Source of the DNA: Bryobacterales bacterium
GTDB lineage: Bacteria; Acidobacteriota; Terriglobia; Bryobacterales; UBA6623
Assembly (NCBI GenBank): GCA_022823865.1
Contig: JAJEHF010000011.1
Coordinates: 25,645 to 89,644, forward strand
Direction: 5' to 3'
Length of the DNA stretch: 64,000 nucleotides
Shown one piece after another: positions 49,296 to 58,754 of the stretch. Numbering within the stretch: position 1 is the stretch's first letter; the number at the start of each line of letters is the position of its first letter. Made by a program: the position numbers and the translations under genes. The notes under the pieces are model-generated. The model ran no database searches. It saw nothing but the letters and a program-made list of their open reading frames with translations, and was not told where the DNA came from.

Positions 49296-51548
49296 GTGTT
49301 CGAATTCTTGTTCAAGTACCCGCTCGCGGCGTACCGGAAGGGCGAATTCCTGTTCGCCACGGGCTGGCCGGTTTGGCTGCTGGCCGCGCTGGCCGTGGTC
49401 GCGGCGCTCGGCTTGCTGGCGTATGCCCGGCGGGCTCGTAGCCGGCTGACCGGCGCGGCCCTGTGGGGCGTGTGGGCCCTTCAGGCCGCGACCGCCGCCC
49501 TTGTGCTGGTGCTGTTGTGGCAGCCGGCGTTGGCGGTCCAGTCGCTCAAGAGCCGCCAGAACGCCGTTGCCGTCCTGGTGGACACCTCGAGCAGCATGTC
49601 GCTGGTCGAGGACGGGCTCTCGCGGCTGGCGCGGGCAGCCGGGGCTCTCCAACAGACGGTCATGCCCGCGCTGGCGGAGAAGTTCCGCGTGCGCTTGTAC
49701 GGCTTCTCGGCCAAGCCGGAACGGATCGGCTCGCTGCGGCAGGAGGACATCCCCCCGCCGGGCGCGAGCAGTGGCGTCGGAGAGTCCGTCCTCAGCGTCC
49801 TGCGGGAATCGACGGCGGTGCCGCTGGGAGCGCTGCTGGTCGTCAGCGACGGCGCGGACAACAGCGGCCGGTTCGACCGCGAGCTCGCTGCCGAGATCCG
49901 CAAGTACAACGTGCCCGTGCACGCGGTCGGAGTGGGCCGCGAGCGCATCCTTGGCGATGTCGAGCTCTCCGACGTGGCGGTCGCTTCCGAGGCTCTTCCC
50001 CGGTCCAGGGTCAGCGCGCAGCTCACTCTAAGGCACGATGGCGAGGCTGAGCGCTCCACGCGCGTCACGGTTCGCGACGGTTCCAGCGTGCTCGCGAGCC
50101 AGCCCGTGACGCTCAGGGAGGGCGAGCACGTGCGCCGCGAATGGATCGACTTCGGCGCGGGGGAAGCCGGCGTTCGCGATCTCACGTTCACTGTCGAGCC
50201 CGTTCCGGGAGAAGAGATCGCGGGCAACAACCAGCGCCGGCGCGTGCTCGACGTGCCGCGTCGCCGGCGCCGGATCCTGTACGCCGAGGGCGAGCCGCGC
50301 TGGCAGTACAAGTTCATGCGTCGCGCGGTGCAGAAGGATGCCAGCGTCCAACTGGTGACCATGCTGCGGACGTCAACCAACAAGTTCTACCGCCAAGGCG
50401 TCGACACGCCCGAAGAACTCGAAGACGGCTTCCCGGGGGACCAGGAGCAGCTGTTCGCCTACGACGCGCTGATCATAGGCAGCTTCGAAGCGGCCTTCTT
50501 CACCCCCAAGCAGCAGGTGGCCATCAGGGAATTCGTCAGTCGGCGCGGGGGCACCCTGCTAATGCTGGCCGGGCCCAACGGCCTCGGCGCCGGAGGCTGG
50601 CAGAATTCTGAGATCGTCGATGCTCTGCCGGCCGTGCTCGAACCGGGCGACACCTCCTTCGTCCGGGAGAAGGTCACGGCCGAGATCGCGCGGCAGGGCC
50701 GCGACGCGCTGATCAGTCGCCTGGCGCCCGATTCGGAAGAAAACGCCCGACTTTGGGCTGAAATGCCGCAGTTGGCGGATTTCCAGCGGATCGGCGCCCT
50801 CAAGCCCGCTGCGCTGACCTTGATGTCGCTGGAGTACGGCGCCGAGACCCTGCCGCTGCTGGTGCGTCAGAACTACGGTCGCGGACGCTCGATGATCTTC
50901 GCGACCGGAGGGAGCTGGCGCTGGCGCATGGGCCTGCCCAGCGACGACGACCGCCATGACACCTTCTGGCGCCAGATGTTTCGGGCCTTGGTGGTGGATT
51001 CCTCCGACCCCGTCAGGCTTACCACGGACCGTTCCAACTACGCCGACGAGTCCCGCGTGCAGCTCCGGGCGGAAGTGCGGGACAAGCGCTACGAGCCTGC
51101 CAACAACGCGCGCGTGAGCGCGACCGTCACGCCCGAGGAGGGTCCGCCGAGGACGTTTGCGCTGCGGCCGTCCTCGAGCGAGCAGGGAGTCTACGAAGCC
51201 GAAGTCGATGCTGCACACTTAGGAGTGTACCTAGTGGAAACGGTTGCGCATCTGGGAGACGAGCGGCTGGGCGCGGACACGCTGCACTTCCGGCGAGAGG
51301 GCGGCGTGGCGGAGTACTTTCACCCTGAGCGGAACAGCAGCCTGCTGGCCCGCTTGGCCGACCAAACGGGGGGCAGCTACTGGGAGCTGGACGAACTGGA
51401 GAGCCTGCCCTCTGAGATAGGCTTCTCCGAGGCGGGCATCACGACTCGCGAGGTGCTGGACCTGTGGGACATGCCCGCGTTGTTCTTGCTGCTGGTCTTG
51501 CTGCGGGCGGCGGAGTGGCTGTTGCGCAAGCGCTGGGGCGTGATATGA
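49296..51548 (+). CDS. Membrane VWA protein with glutamine-amidotransferase-like domain
   Basis: 750 residues. Two N-terminal membrane helices (about 22-44 and 55-76), then a von Willebrand A domain whose metal site D96-x-S98-x-S100 (VAVLVDTSSSMS) is intact. The middle has Ig-like/CARDB-type strands (about 230-330), then a class I amidotransferase-like domain (RRRILYAEGEPRWQYKFM, LIIGSFEAAFFTPKQQVAIREFVSRRGGTLLMLAG in part) and another beta-domain; a final membrane helix (about 725-743) places the C-terminus in the cytoplasm. The GTG start follows the DUF4159 stop by 11 nt. The next gene starts by ATGA overlap. Confidence 0.85.
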   Translation: MFEFLFKYPLAAYRKGEFLFATGWPVWLLAALAVVAALGLLAYARRARSRLTGAALWGVWALQAATAALVLVLLWQPALAVQSLKSRQNAVAVLVDTSSSMSLVEDGLSRLARAAGALQQTVMPALAEKFRVRLYGFSAKPERIGSLRQEDIPPPGASSGVGESVLSVLRESTAVPLGALLVVSDGADNSGRFDRELAAEIRKYNVPVHAVGVGRERILGDVELSDVAVASEALPRSRVSAQLTLRHDGEAERSTRVTVRDGSSVLASQPVTLREGEHVRREWIDFGAGEAGVRDLTFTVEPVPGEEIAGNNQRRRVLDVPRRRRRILYAEGEPRWQYKFMRRAVQKDASVQLVTMLRTSTNKFYRQGVDTPEELEDGFPGDQEQLFAYDALIIGSFEAAFFTPKQQVAIREFVSRRGGTLLMLAGPNGLGAGGWQNSEIVDALPAVLEPGDTSFVREKVTAEIARQGRDALISRLAPDSEENARLWAEMPQLADFQRIGALKPAALTLMSLEYGAETLPLLVRQNYGRGRSMIFATGGSWRWRMGLPSDDDRHDTFWRQMFRALVVDSSDPVRLTTDRSNYADESRVQLRAEVRDKRYEPANNARVSATVTPEEGPPRTFALRPSSSEQGVYEAEVDAAHLGVYLVETVAHLGDERLGADTLHFRREGGVAEYFHPERNSSLLARLADQTGGSYWELDELESLPSEIGFSEAGITTREVLDLWDMPALFLLLVLLRAAEWLLRKRWGVI

Positions 51549-52486
51549 CCGGGCCCATCCGGAGGCGGATACTGCTCGTCGCGTGCGTGCTGCCGCTCTG
51601 TGTCGGCCTGTCCCGAGGCGCGTCGGCAGCGACGCACTTCTTGCTCCTCGAGGGCCTTGGCGGCGAACGGCGCTACTCCGAGAGCTTCCGCGAGCAGATC
51701 AGCGGGATGCTGGCGGCCGTGCGGCGCACCGCCGGCGACGAGGCCCTGGTCACCGTGCTGGCGGGCACGGACGCGACAGCCGGGCGGATCGAGTCGGCAT
51801 TCGGCGCCCTGGCTGGAAGGGTCAGCCCGGGGGATGCTCTGGCGGTGTTCCTCGTCGGACACGGTTCCCATGACGGCGGCGGCTACAAGTTCAACATCCC
51901 CGGGCCGGACATCACCGGGGCGCAGTTGAAGCTCTGGCTGGACGCCGTGCCGGCGGCGAGGCAGCTGGTGGTCAGCACCACCAGCTCCAGCGGAGGCGCC
52001 TTGGACACGCTCAAGGGGGCGCGGCGGGTCGTCATCACGGCGACCAAGAACGGTCGCGAGAAGAATGCGACCGTGTTCGGCGAGTACTTCGCAGAGGCGT
52101 TCGCTGAGACTGAGGCGGACACCAACAAGAACGACAGCATCTCCGCGCTCGAGGCATTCCAATACGCCGAGAGCAAGGTGAAGGCCCACTACGCAGATCA
52201 CCAGCGGCTCGCGACCGAGCACCCGCAATTGCAAGGCGAGAGGGCCGAGAGCTTCATGCTGGCTCGGCTCGGGGAAGCTGCCGCACTGGCGGAGGATCCT
52301 GCCAAGCGGGAGCTGTTGGATCGTCGCGAGAGCCTGGAGCTGAAGATCGCCGACCTGACCGCTCGCAAGGACGAGCTCTCCGAATCTGAATTCCTGGAGG
52401 AACTGGAGGCGCTGCTGTTGGAGATGGCAGCGATCCAGCGGCAGATCGCCGGGGAGCAAGCCGGCTCCGGCGAGGAGCGCCAGTGA
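51545..52486 (+). CDS. Caspase-fold (C13-type) protein lacking the catalytic Cys
   Basis: 313 residues with a signal peptide (about 1-29). THFLLLEGLGGERRYSESFREQ (in part), LVTVLAGTDATAGRIESAF, then DALAVFLVGHGSHDGGGYKFNIPGPD (in part) with the catalytic-type His106 (GHG). The position of the nucleophile, usually ...C-x-S-G, reads TTSSSGG (145-151), with Ser147 in place of Cys. RVVITATKNGREKNATVFGEYFAEAF (in part) is the family's third block. An EF-hand-like loop D192-T-N-K-N-D-S-I-S-A-L-E203 has acidic or Asn ligands at 1, 3, 5 and 12. A coiled-coil tail ends the protein. I take it to be an inactive or Ser-type caspase-like domain. The gene overlaps both neighbours by 4 nt. Confidence 0.8.
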   Translation: MTGPIRRRILLVACVLPLCVGLSRGASAATHFLLLEGLGGERRYSESFREQISGMLAAVRRTAGDEALVTVLAGTDATAGRIESAFGALAGRVSPGDALAVFLVGHGSHDGGGYKFNIPGPDITGAQLKLWLDAVPAARQLVVSTTSSSGGALDTLKGARRVVITATKNGREKNATVFGEYFAEAFAETEADTNKNDSISALEAFQYAESKVKAHYADHQRLATEHPQLQGERAESFMLARLGEAAALAEDPAKRELLDRRESLELKIADLTARKDELSESEFLEELEALLLEMAAIQRQIAGEQAGSGEERQ

Positions 52487-54741
52487 CGTTGCGCGGGTGG
52501 TGCTGCGTCGCCGCCGGCCTGGTGCTGGCGGCGGGATCGCCGGCCCTGGGCCAGCGCGGGGACGGGCGCGGAGCGCGCCACGAGGCGCTCGCGCCATGCG
52601 ATGAGCTGCACGACCGAGGCAAGGCCGTCGAAGCGGACGCTTGCTATCGCGGCGTGTTGCAAGTGTACGATCCCGCCGCCCAGGCGGAAGCCTATTGGAT
52701 GCTAGGGGATCTCAAGGCTGCCAACGACCGCTTCCGGGAGGCTATCAAGCTCAGGCCCGACGATCCCGACCTTCGCGTGCGCTGGGGCTACTTGTACATC
52801 GATTCGCACCAACAGGTCGAGGCCGGCGATCTATTCCAGGAGGCGCTCGCGCTGGATGAGAACCACGTGGCCGCGCAACTGGGGATGGCCACCGTGCTGG
52901 CGTCGCGGTTCGAGGGCAAGGCGGTCGAGTTGGCCCAGGAGGCGCTCAAGCTCAAGCCGGAGCAGGCCGAGGGCCATCTGCTGTTGGGGCGTATGGCCTT
53001 GGAGGAGGGTGACTTGGCGGCCGCCCGGGAGCAGCTTGAAAAGGGACTTGAGCAGGCGCTGAATCTAGGCCTGGCACCGCTGGAAGCGTATGCTCTGCTT
53101 GCTTCCCTGGAAATGTTGGAGGGCGAGCGCGACAACCGGTGGGTCGACAAGGCGCTGGCCTACAACCCCCGCTACGGCCAGGTCTACGCCGAGCAGGCCC
53201 ACTTCTACGTGATCACGCGCCGCTATCGCGAGGCCACCGAGCGCCTGCGCAAGTCTGTCGCCGTGGCGCCCAGCCTGTGGCAGGCCCACGCCGAGCTCGG
53301 CGTGAACCTGATGCGCGAGGGGCTCGACGACGAGGGGAGGCGGCACTTGGAGATCGCCTACAACGGCGACCCCTACAGCGCCAAGACGGTCAACACTCTG
53401 CGGCTCTTGGACACCTACGACCAGTTCGACACGTTCGAGGACCGGGGTCCGGGCGCCGATGCATCGGTGCGGGCTGTTTTCCGGCTGGACAAGGACGAGT
53501 CGCAGCTACTGCTGCCGTACGTTCGCGAGCTGACCAATCGCGCCATCGGCGAGTTCACGCGAAAGTACGAATTCGAGCTGAAGAGCCCCGTGAGGGTGGA
53601 GTTCTACCCCAATCACGACGATTTCGCCGTGCGCACCATGGCCATGCCCGGGATCGGCCTGCTCGGGGTCACGTTCGGATACGTTGTCGCCATGGACAGC
53701 CCCAGCGGGCGCGAGCCGGGAGGGTTTCACTGGGGCACGACCCTGTGGCACGAACTGGCGCACGTGTTCACCTTGGAATCGACCGACCACCTGGTCCCCC
53801 GCTGGTACTCGGAAGGGATCTCGATGTACGAGGAGTGGATGGCCGACGTGCGCTGGGGAGAGTCCGTCGGCCCGGAATACGTAGAGGCGGTGCGCAAGCG
53901 AGAGCTGCTGCCGATCGTGAAGCTGGACCGGGGCTTCATCCGGCCCAAGCATGCCGGCCAGGTGGCCATCTCGTATATGCAGGCCGGGTACGTCTGCAAG
54001 TTCATCGCCCAGCGCTGGGGAGAGGGCAGGCTGGTGGAACTGCTGCGCGGTTTCGCCGCCAAGGTGCCGACCGGCGCGAACATCGAAGCAGTCTTGGAGA
54101 TCTCCCCGGAAGATTTCGACGAACAGTTCGACGAGTACATGCGCGACGCGCTGGGCCCGGCATTGGACGGCCTGCCGCGCTGGCGCCGAAACCTCAAGGC
54201 CGCGCTGGAACGCGCTCGCGACGGCGACTGGGACGAGGCGATCGAGCCGGCCGAAGCCGCCAAGGCTGCCTATCCCCAGCACGTTGGCAGCGGCAGCGCG
54301 TACGTGCTGCTGGCCAACGCCCATGACAAGGCCGGGAAACGGGAGGCGGCCGTGGCCGAGCTCCAGGAGTACGAGAGGCGCGGCGGACGCCAGCCCGAGA
54401 CGCTCAAGAAGCTCGCCGGCTGGCTCGAAGAGGCCGGGCGGGCCGCCGAAGCGGTATACACCTACAACGGCCTGATCTACAACTGGCCACAGGACGAAGA
54501 ACTCCACGCGCGGCTCGGCGACCTGCACTTGGAAGCGGGCAGGGCGGACCTTGCGCGCCGCGAGTTCGAGGCCGTCTTGGCGCTGGATCCCTTGGATCGC
54601 GCGAGCGCCGAATACAACCTCGCTCGCGCATACGTTAAGATAGGCGATCTTGCCAGCGCGCGGCTGCACGTGCTGCGTGCACTGGAGCGCGCGCCCACCT
54701 TCGGTCCAGCACTGCAATTGCTCCTGCAGGTCAAGCAATAG
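52483..54741 (+). CDS. TPR protein with a gluzincin-type metallopeptidase domain
   Basis: 752 residues: signal peptide (about 1-23), tetratricopeptide repeats (about 45-300), a peptidase-MA-like domain (about 340-560) and more TPRs (about 600-750). The zinc site is H423-E-L-A-H427 (TLWHELAHVFTLE) with a likely third ligand Glu444 in WYSEGISMYEE, i.e. a complete HExxH...E gluzincin site. It should be a periplasmic or surface metallopeptidase docked through TPRs. The start is GTG 52483, overlapping the previous stop by 4 nt (GTGA). The substrate is unknown; co-expression with MoxR/VWA proteins suggests processing of an assembled envelope complex (inference). Confidence 0.85.
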   Translation: MTLRGWCCVAAGLVLAAGSPALGQRGDGRGARHEALAPCDELHDRGKAVEADACYRGVLQVYDPAAQAEAYWMLGDLKAANDRFREAIKLRPDDPDLRVRWGYLYIDSHQQVEAGDLFQEALALDENHVAAQLGMATVLASRFEGKAVELAQEALKLKPEQAEGHLLLGRMALEEGDLAAAREQLEKGLEQALNLGLAPLEAYALLASLEMLEGERDNRWVDKALAYNPRYGQVYAEQAHFYVITRRYREATERLRKSVAVAPSLWQAHAELGVNLMREGLDDEGRRHLEIAYNGDPYSAKTVNTLRLLDTYDQFDTFEDRGPGADASVRAVFRLDKDESQLLLPYVRELTNRAIGEFTRKYEFELKSPVRVEFYPNHDDFAVRTMAMPGIGLLGVTFGYVVAMDSPSGREPGGFHWGTTLWHELAHVFTLESTDHLVPRWYSEGISMYEEWMADVRWGESVGPEYVEAVRKRELLPIVKLDRGFIRPKHAGQVAISYMQAGYVCKFIAQRWGEGRLVELLRGFAAKVPTGANIEAVLEISPEDFDEQFDEYMRDALGPALDGLPRWRRNLKAALERARDGDWDEAIEPAEAAKAAYPQHVGSGSAYVLLANAHDKAGKREAAVAELQEYERRGGRQPETLKKLAGWLEEAGRAAEAVYTYNGLIYNWPQDEELHARLGDLHLEAGRADLARREFEAVLALDPLDRASAEYNLARAYVKIGDLASARLHVLRALERAPTFGPALQLLLQVKQ

Positions 54742-54749
54742 GAACACAG

Positions 54750-55781
54750 ATGGAAACCACGCTGTCGGTCGCCCAGGACTCCGCCGAAACCGAGGAGCTG
54801 GTCTCCTCGTTCCACGCTTCCATGGATCGCATTCGCGAGCAGGTCCGCCGCATCATCGTGGGCCAGGACGAGGTGGTCGACAACCTGCTCGTCACCTTGC
54901 TGGTGGGCGGTCACTGCCTCATCACCGGCATGCCAGGCACGGCCAAGACCCTGCTGGTGAGCACCCTCGCCACCGCGCTGGGCCTGACCTTCAAGCGCAT
55001 CCAGTTCACGCCCGACCTGATGCCGACCGACATCACGGGCACGGACATCCTGGAAGAGGACTCGGCCAGCGGGCGGCGCAGCTGGACCTTCGTCCAGGGG
55101 CCTCTGTTCACGAACGTGCTGCTGGCGGACGAAGTCAACCGCACCCCGCCGAAGACCCAGGCCGCGCTGCTCGAGGCGATGCAGGAGCACTCGGTGACCG
55201 TGCGCGGCAACAGCTATCAGCTGCGGCCCCCGTTCTTCGTGCTGGCCACCCAGAATCCCATCGAACTCGAGGGCACCTATCCGCTGCCCGAGGCTCAGCT
55301 GGACCGCTTCCTGTTCAACGTGCTGCTGGACTACCTCTCGCCGGAGCAAGAAGCCGAGGTGGTCGAGCGCAACACGGCCGGAACCCCGCTGCCGAACGTG
55401 GATCCCGTCACCACCGCCGACGAGATCTTGCAGTTCCAGTGGCTGGTCCGCCAGGTGCCGGTGTCCGATCCGGTGGCGCAATACGCGGTGTCGCTGGTGC
55501 GCGCGACCCGGCCTACGGACCCCGAGGCGCCGGACATCGTCAAGAAGTACGTCAACTACGGCGCGAGCGTGCGCGCGACGCAGTTCCTAGTGTTGGCGTC
55601 CAAGGCGCGGGCGCTGCTTGACGGGCGCTTTCACGTCACATCGGACGACCTGCGCTCGCTGGCCTTTCCGATCATGCGCCACAGGGTGCTCACGAACTTC
55701 TACGCCGAGTCCGACAAGACCACGGTCGATGACGTGCTGCGCTCGATGATCGAGGCCAAGCCCGCCCCGCCGGGCACGTGA
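54750..55781 (+). CDS. MoxR-family AAA+ ATPase
   Basis: 343 residues. Walker A 60-67 (GMPGTAKT), Walker B and arginine motifs in NVLLADEVNRTPPKTQAALLEAMQE (in part), sensor 1 in FFVLATQNPIELEGTYPLPEAQLDRF (in part), and the C-terminal lid helices with SDDLRSLAFPIMRHRVL. MoxR ATPases act as chaperones that mature metal- or VWA-containing proteins; the next two genes (DUF58 and BatA-type) are its standard partners. It follows the TPR gene by 8 nt with AGGA upstream. Confidence 0.95.
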   Translation: METTLSVAQDSAETEELVSSFHASMDRIREQVRRIIVGQDEVVDNLLVTLLVGGHCLITGMPGTAKTLLVSTLATALGLTFKRIQFTPDLMPTDITGTDILEEDSASGRRSWTFVQGPLFTNVLLADEVNRTPPKTQAALLEAMQEHSVTVRGNSYQLRPPFFVLATQNPIELEGTYPLPEAQLDRFLFNVLLDYLSPEQEAEVVERNTAGTPLPNVDPVTTADEILQFQWLVRQVPVSDPVAQYAVSLVRATRPTDPEAPDIVKKYVNYGASVRATQFLVLASKARALLDGRFHVTSDDLRSLAFPIMRHRVLTNFYAESDKTTVDDVLRSMIEAKPAPPGT

Positions 55782-55840
55782 TCTGACCATGCCGGCGCGG
55801 TCGGGTCCTGGCTGGGGCGGCCACAGGAGCGCGTGAGGCG

Positions 55841-56731
55841 ATGGCAGACCAGCAACTCCTCGATCCGGCGATCCTGCAGCGCCTGGCGAACATCGAACTG
55901 GTCGCCAAGACGGTGGTCGACGGCTTCCTGCACGGGGGGCACCGCTCGCCGCAGTTCGGCTTCAGCCAGGAGTTCGCCGAGTACCGCGCCTACAACGAGG
56001 GCGACGATCCTCGCTATATCGACTGGAACGTGCTTTCGAGAACTGATCGGGTGTACGTCAAGCGCTTTCTGGGCGAGACGAACACGCACTTGATGCTGCT
56101 GCTGGATTGCAGCGCTTCGATGGGCTATTCCTCGGGCGGCCCCAGCAAGCTGGACTACGCGCGCTTTCTGGCGGCGGCGCTGGCGTATCTGTGCACGCGC
56201 CAGCATGATGGCGTGGGCTTGGTCCTGTTCGACGAAGAGGTTCGCGACGTGCGCCCGGCGCAGTACCGCCCGCGCCACTTGCAGAGCATCTTGCACGTGC
56301 TGGAGCACGCGCAGGCCGCGACGGGGACCGATCTGGAGGTGCCCTTGCAGGCGCTGACGCGCTTGATGCGCCGCCGGGGCTTGGTGGCGATGATCTCGGA
56401 TTTTTACGCCGACCCGGAGAAGATCGTCGATTCTTTGCGGGCGGTTGCCTACCAGGGGAAGGACATTGTCTTCTTCCACGTCCTCGATCCTGCGGAACTC
56501 CAGCCCGGCATCGATTCGGCAGCCATGATCGAGGACATGGAGACCGGCGAGGAGATGGAGGTCTCCTCCGACTACGCCAGGCGCGTCTATCCGGGGCTCA
56601 TGCAAGGGCACGTGGCCGCCCTGCGCGAGCGGATCTTGGGCGAAGGCGCCGACTACGTGCTCCTGAACACGGCCGAGCCCCTGGACTTGGCCCTGCGCGA
56701 ATACCTGCTGTTCCGGCTGAGGAGGCGCTAG
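55841..56731 (+). CDS. DUF58 protein (VWA-type MoxR partner)
   Basis: 296 residues, no signal peptide. FSQEFAEYRAYNEGDDPRYIDWNVLSRTDRVYVKRF (in part) near 40-75 is the DUF58 signature (Y-x-x-G-D-x-x-R-x-I-D-W-x-x-x-A/S-R). The VWA metal site D89-C-S91-A-S93 (LLLLDCSASM) is intact, followed by GLVAMISDFYADPEKI (a second acidic strand). DUF58 proteins are MoxR-associated cytoplasmic or membrane-attached VWA factors. The gap to the next gene is only 4 nt. Confidence 0.93.
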   Translation: MADQQLLDPAILQRLANIELVAKTVVDGFLHGGHRSPQFGFSQEFAEYRAYNEGDDPRYIDWNVLSRTDRVYVKRFLGETNTHLMLLLDCSASMGYSSGGPSKLDYARFLAAALAYLCTRQHDGVGLVLFDEEVRDVRPAQYRPRHLQSILHVLEHAQAATGTDLEVPLQALTRLMRRRGLVAMISDFYADPEKIVDSLRAVAYQGKDIVFFHVLDPAELQPGIDSAAMIEDMETGEEMEVSSDYARRVYPGLMQGHVAALRERILGEGADYVLLNTAEPLDLALREYLLFRLRRR

Positions 56732-56735
56732 CGCG

Positions 56736-58751
56736 ATGGGCCTGCTGTCTCCGTGGTTCCTGGCCGGGGCTCTGGCCGTCGGCCTGCCGCTCTGGCTGCA
56801 CCTGATGCGTCGCCGCAACCCGGTGAGGCTGCCGTTCAGCTCGCTGATGTTCTTCGAGAAGCGCACCGAGACCACCATCCGGGAACGCCGCTTGCGGTAC
56901 CTGCTGCTGCTTGCGTGTCGGCTGGCACTGCTGCTGCTGCTTGCGCTGGCGTTTGCCAAGCCTGTTTGGGAGCGGCCTCCGATTGCGATCGCGGGCAGCA
57001 TCCCCAAGCTGCACTTTATCGCGCTGGACACTTCGCTCAGCATGCGCTACGGCGACCGCTGGGAAGACGCCGTCGACGAGGCCGACGCGATCGTGGATTC
57101 GCTCGGGCAGGGTGATCAGGCCCAGATTCTGACCAACGGACCATCGGTGCAGGTGCTGACCGAGCCCACTTCCGACAAATCCGCGCTGCGGCGGGCGCTG
57201 GCCGGCTTGGATCCGACAAGTTCGCGCAACGATTTCGGCGATGTGATTGAAGCGGTGCGCAACCTGGCGGGTGACGATGCCACGCCATCGGTCCTGCACC
57301 TGATCTCCGACCTGCAGAATTCCGCGATGCCGTCCCGATTCCAAGATCTGGTTCTGCCCGAGTCCTCCGAGTTGGAACTCCACGATGTGGCCGCGGGCGA
57401 TTTCGCCAACTGGGCGATCGACAGCGTGAAGGGATCGACGCGCGTCTACGGACGGGACGCGCCCAAGCTCGAAGCCGCGGTCGTCAGTTTTGCCGAAGGC
57501 GAGGCCGCCAAGACGGTTTCCCTGTGGATCGACGGTCGCTTGGCCGCCAGCCAGCAGAAGAGCATCCCCGCCAATGGGCGCGAGTCGTTCGTGTTCGAAA
57601 TCCCCGAAGCGCCGCGTGGCTTCAGCCGGGCCGAGCTCAGGCTCGAGCCGCCGGACGCGCTGCCCGACGACGATATCCGGAGGGTGGCGCTGGACAACAG
57701 CGAACCCGAGCCGTTGCTGTTCGTTTCGCAGGACAGGCGCCGCCGCGACCTGCTCTACTTCCAGGCCGCCCTCGAGTCCAGCGTCTCGTCGCGCTATACG
57801 CTCGAGAGCGCTTCTCCCGGCGATGCTAGCCGTCTCGATCCCAGCCGTTACGCTTTGGTCGTGCTGTCCGACGTGCCTCGCTTGGACAGCCGTTTCGAGT
57901 CCCGGCTGCGGGCATGGATCGAAACGGGCGGCGCCGTGCTGGTAGCGCTCGGTCCCAACTCGGCGCTGGCTCGCCGAGCCCCGATCAGCGGCCACCGCCT
58001 GGAACAGCCCCTGTCCTCGGAACGGGGCGGCGATCCCTTCCAGGTCGCCGGTCCCTCGGATGGGTCGCACTCGGTGGCGAACGCCGCCGAAGGACTGCGC
58101 CCGGTGAAATTCTTCCTCTACGCGAGAGTGCAGCCGCTGGAGGGCGACGCCGTGCCGATGCGCCTGGGCAATGGCGATCCCCTGCTGGTCGAGCACGAGA
58201 TCGGCAAGGGGCGCGCGTTGGTCTTCGCTTCGGCGCTCGACAATATCTGGAACGACCTGCCCGTGACGTCGGTCTACGTGCCGTTTGTGGCCGAGGCGGT
58301 GCGCTACCTGACAGGGGCCGAGGCAGCCCGCGGAGAGGCACTGCTGGGCGAGGTGCTGGAACTGGGCAGGCGGCGCGGCAGCGGCGCGACGGTCCAAGTG
58401 CTTGACCCTGCGGGGGAGCGGGTCCTGACCCTGTCCGATTCGGTGAGCCGCGAAGCGGTCCCGCTGGAGGCCATCGGCTACTACGAGATTCGCGGCTCGG
58501 ACCGCTCCGAGCTGCTGGCTGTCAACGCAGATCCGCGGGAGTCAAATCTCCGCGGCGTCGATCAAGACACCTTGGAATTGTGGCAGTCCACAGGCGGCGC
58601 CGAGGCGGCGCAGGCCGCTGCGGCTGGCTTGCCCCCGCCTGACATCCCTCCCTGGCGCGTGTGGAGACTGGTGCTGGCCTTGCTCTTGCTCGCGGTGCTG
58701 CTAGAATCTCTCATAGCGGATCGGCATTTGGACGCGCTCAGAGGGGATTGA
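56736..58751 (+). CDS. BatA-domain VWA membrane protein
   Basis: 671 residues. N-terminal BatA anchor of two helices (LSPWFLAGALAVGLPLWLHLMRRRNPVRLPFSSLMFF in part at 4-40; a second helix about 55-75), then a VWA domain with D98-T-S100-L-S102 (FIALDTSLSM, intact MIDAS). Extracytoplasmic beta-domains follow (about 230-560), including an amidotransferase-like fold segment (LLFVSQDRRRRDLLYFQ, LVVLSDVPRLD, GGAVLVALGP). A C-terminal membrane helix (about 645-660) closes the protein. With the 49296 protein this makes two big VWA membrane proteins of similar layout in one operon. Confidence 0.9.
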   Translation: MGLLSPWFLAGALAVGLPLWLHLMRRRNPVRLPFSSLMFFEKRTETTIRERRLRYLLLLACRLALLLLLALAFAKPVWERPPIAIAGSIPKLHFIALDTSLSMRYGDRWEDAVDEADAIVDSLGQGDQAQILTNGPSVQVLTEPTSDKSALRRALAGLDPTSSRNDFGDVIEAVRNLAGDDATPSVLHLISDLQNSAMPSRFQDLVLPESSELELHDVAAGDFANWAIDSVKGSTRVYGRDAPKLEAAVVSFAEGEAAKTVSLWIDGRLAASQQKSIPANGRESFVFEIPEAPRGFSRAELRLEPPDALPDDDIRRVALDNSEPEPLLFVSQDRRRRDLLYFQAALESSVSSRYTLESASPGDASRLDPSRYALVVLSDVPRLDSRFESRLRAWIETGGAVLVALGPNSALARRAPISGHRLEQPLSSERGGDPFQVAGPSDGSHSVANAAEGLRPVKFFLYARVQPLEGDAVPMRLGNGDPLLVEHEIGKGRALVFASALDNIWNDLPVTSVYVPFVAEAVRYLTGAEAARGEALLGEVLELGRRRGSGATVQVLDPAGERVLTLSDSVSREAVPLEAIGYYEIRGSDRSELLAVNADPRESNLRGVDQDTLELWQSTGGAEAAQAAAAGLPPPDIPPWRVWRLVLALLLLAVLLESLIADRHLDALRGD

Positions 58752-58754
58752 TCA

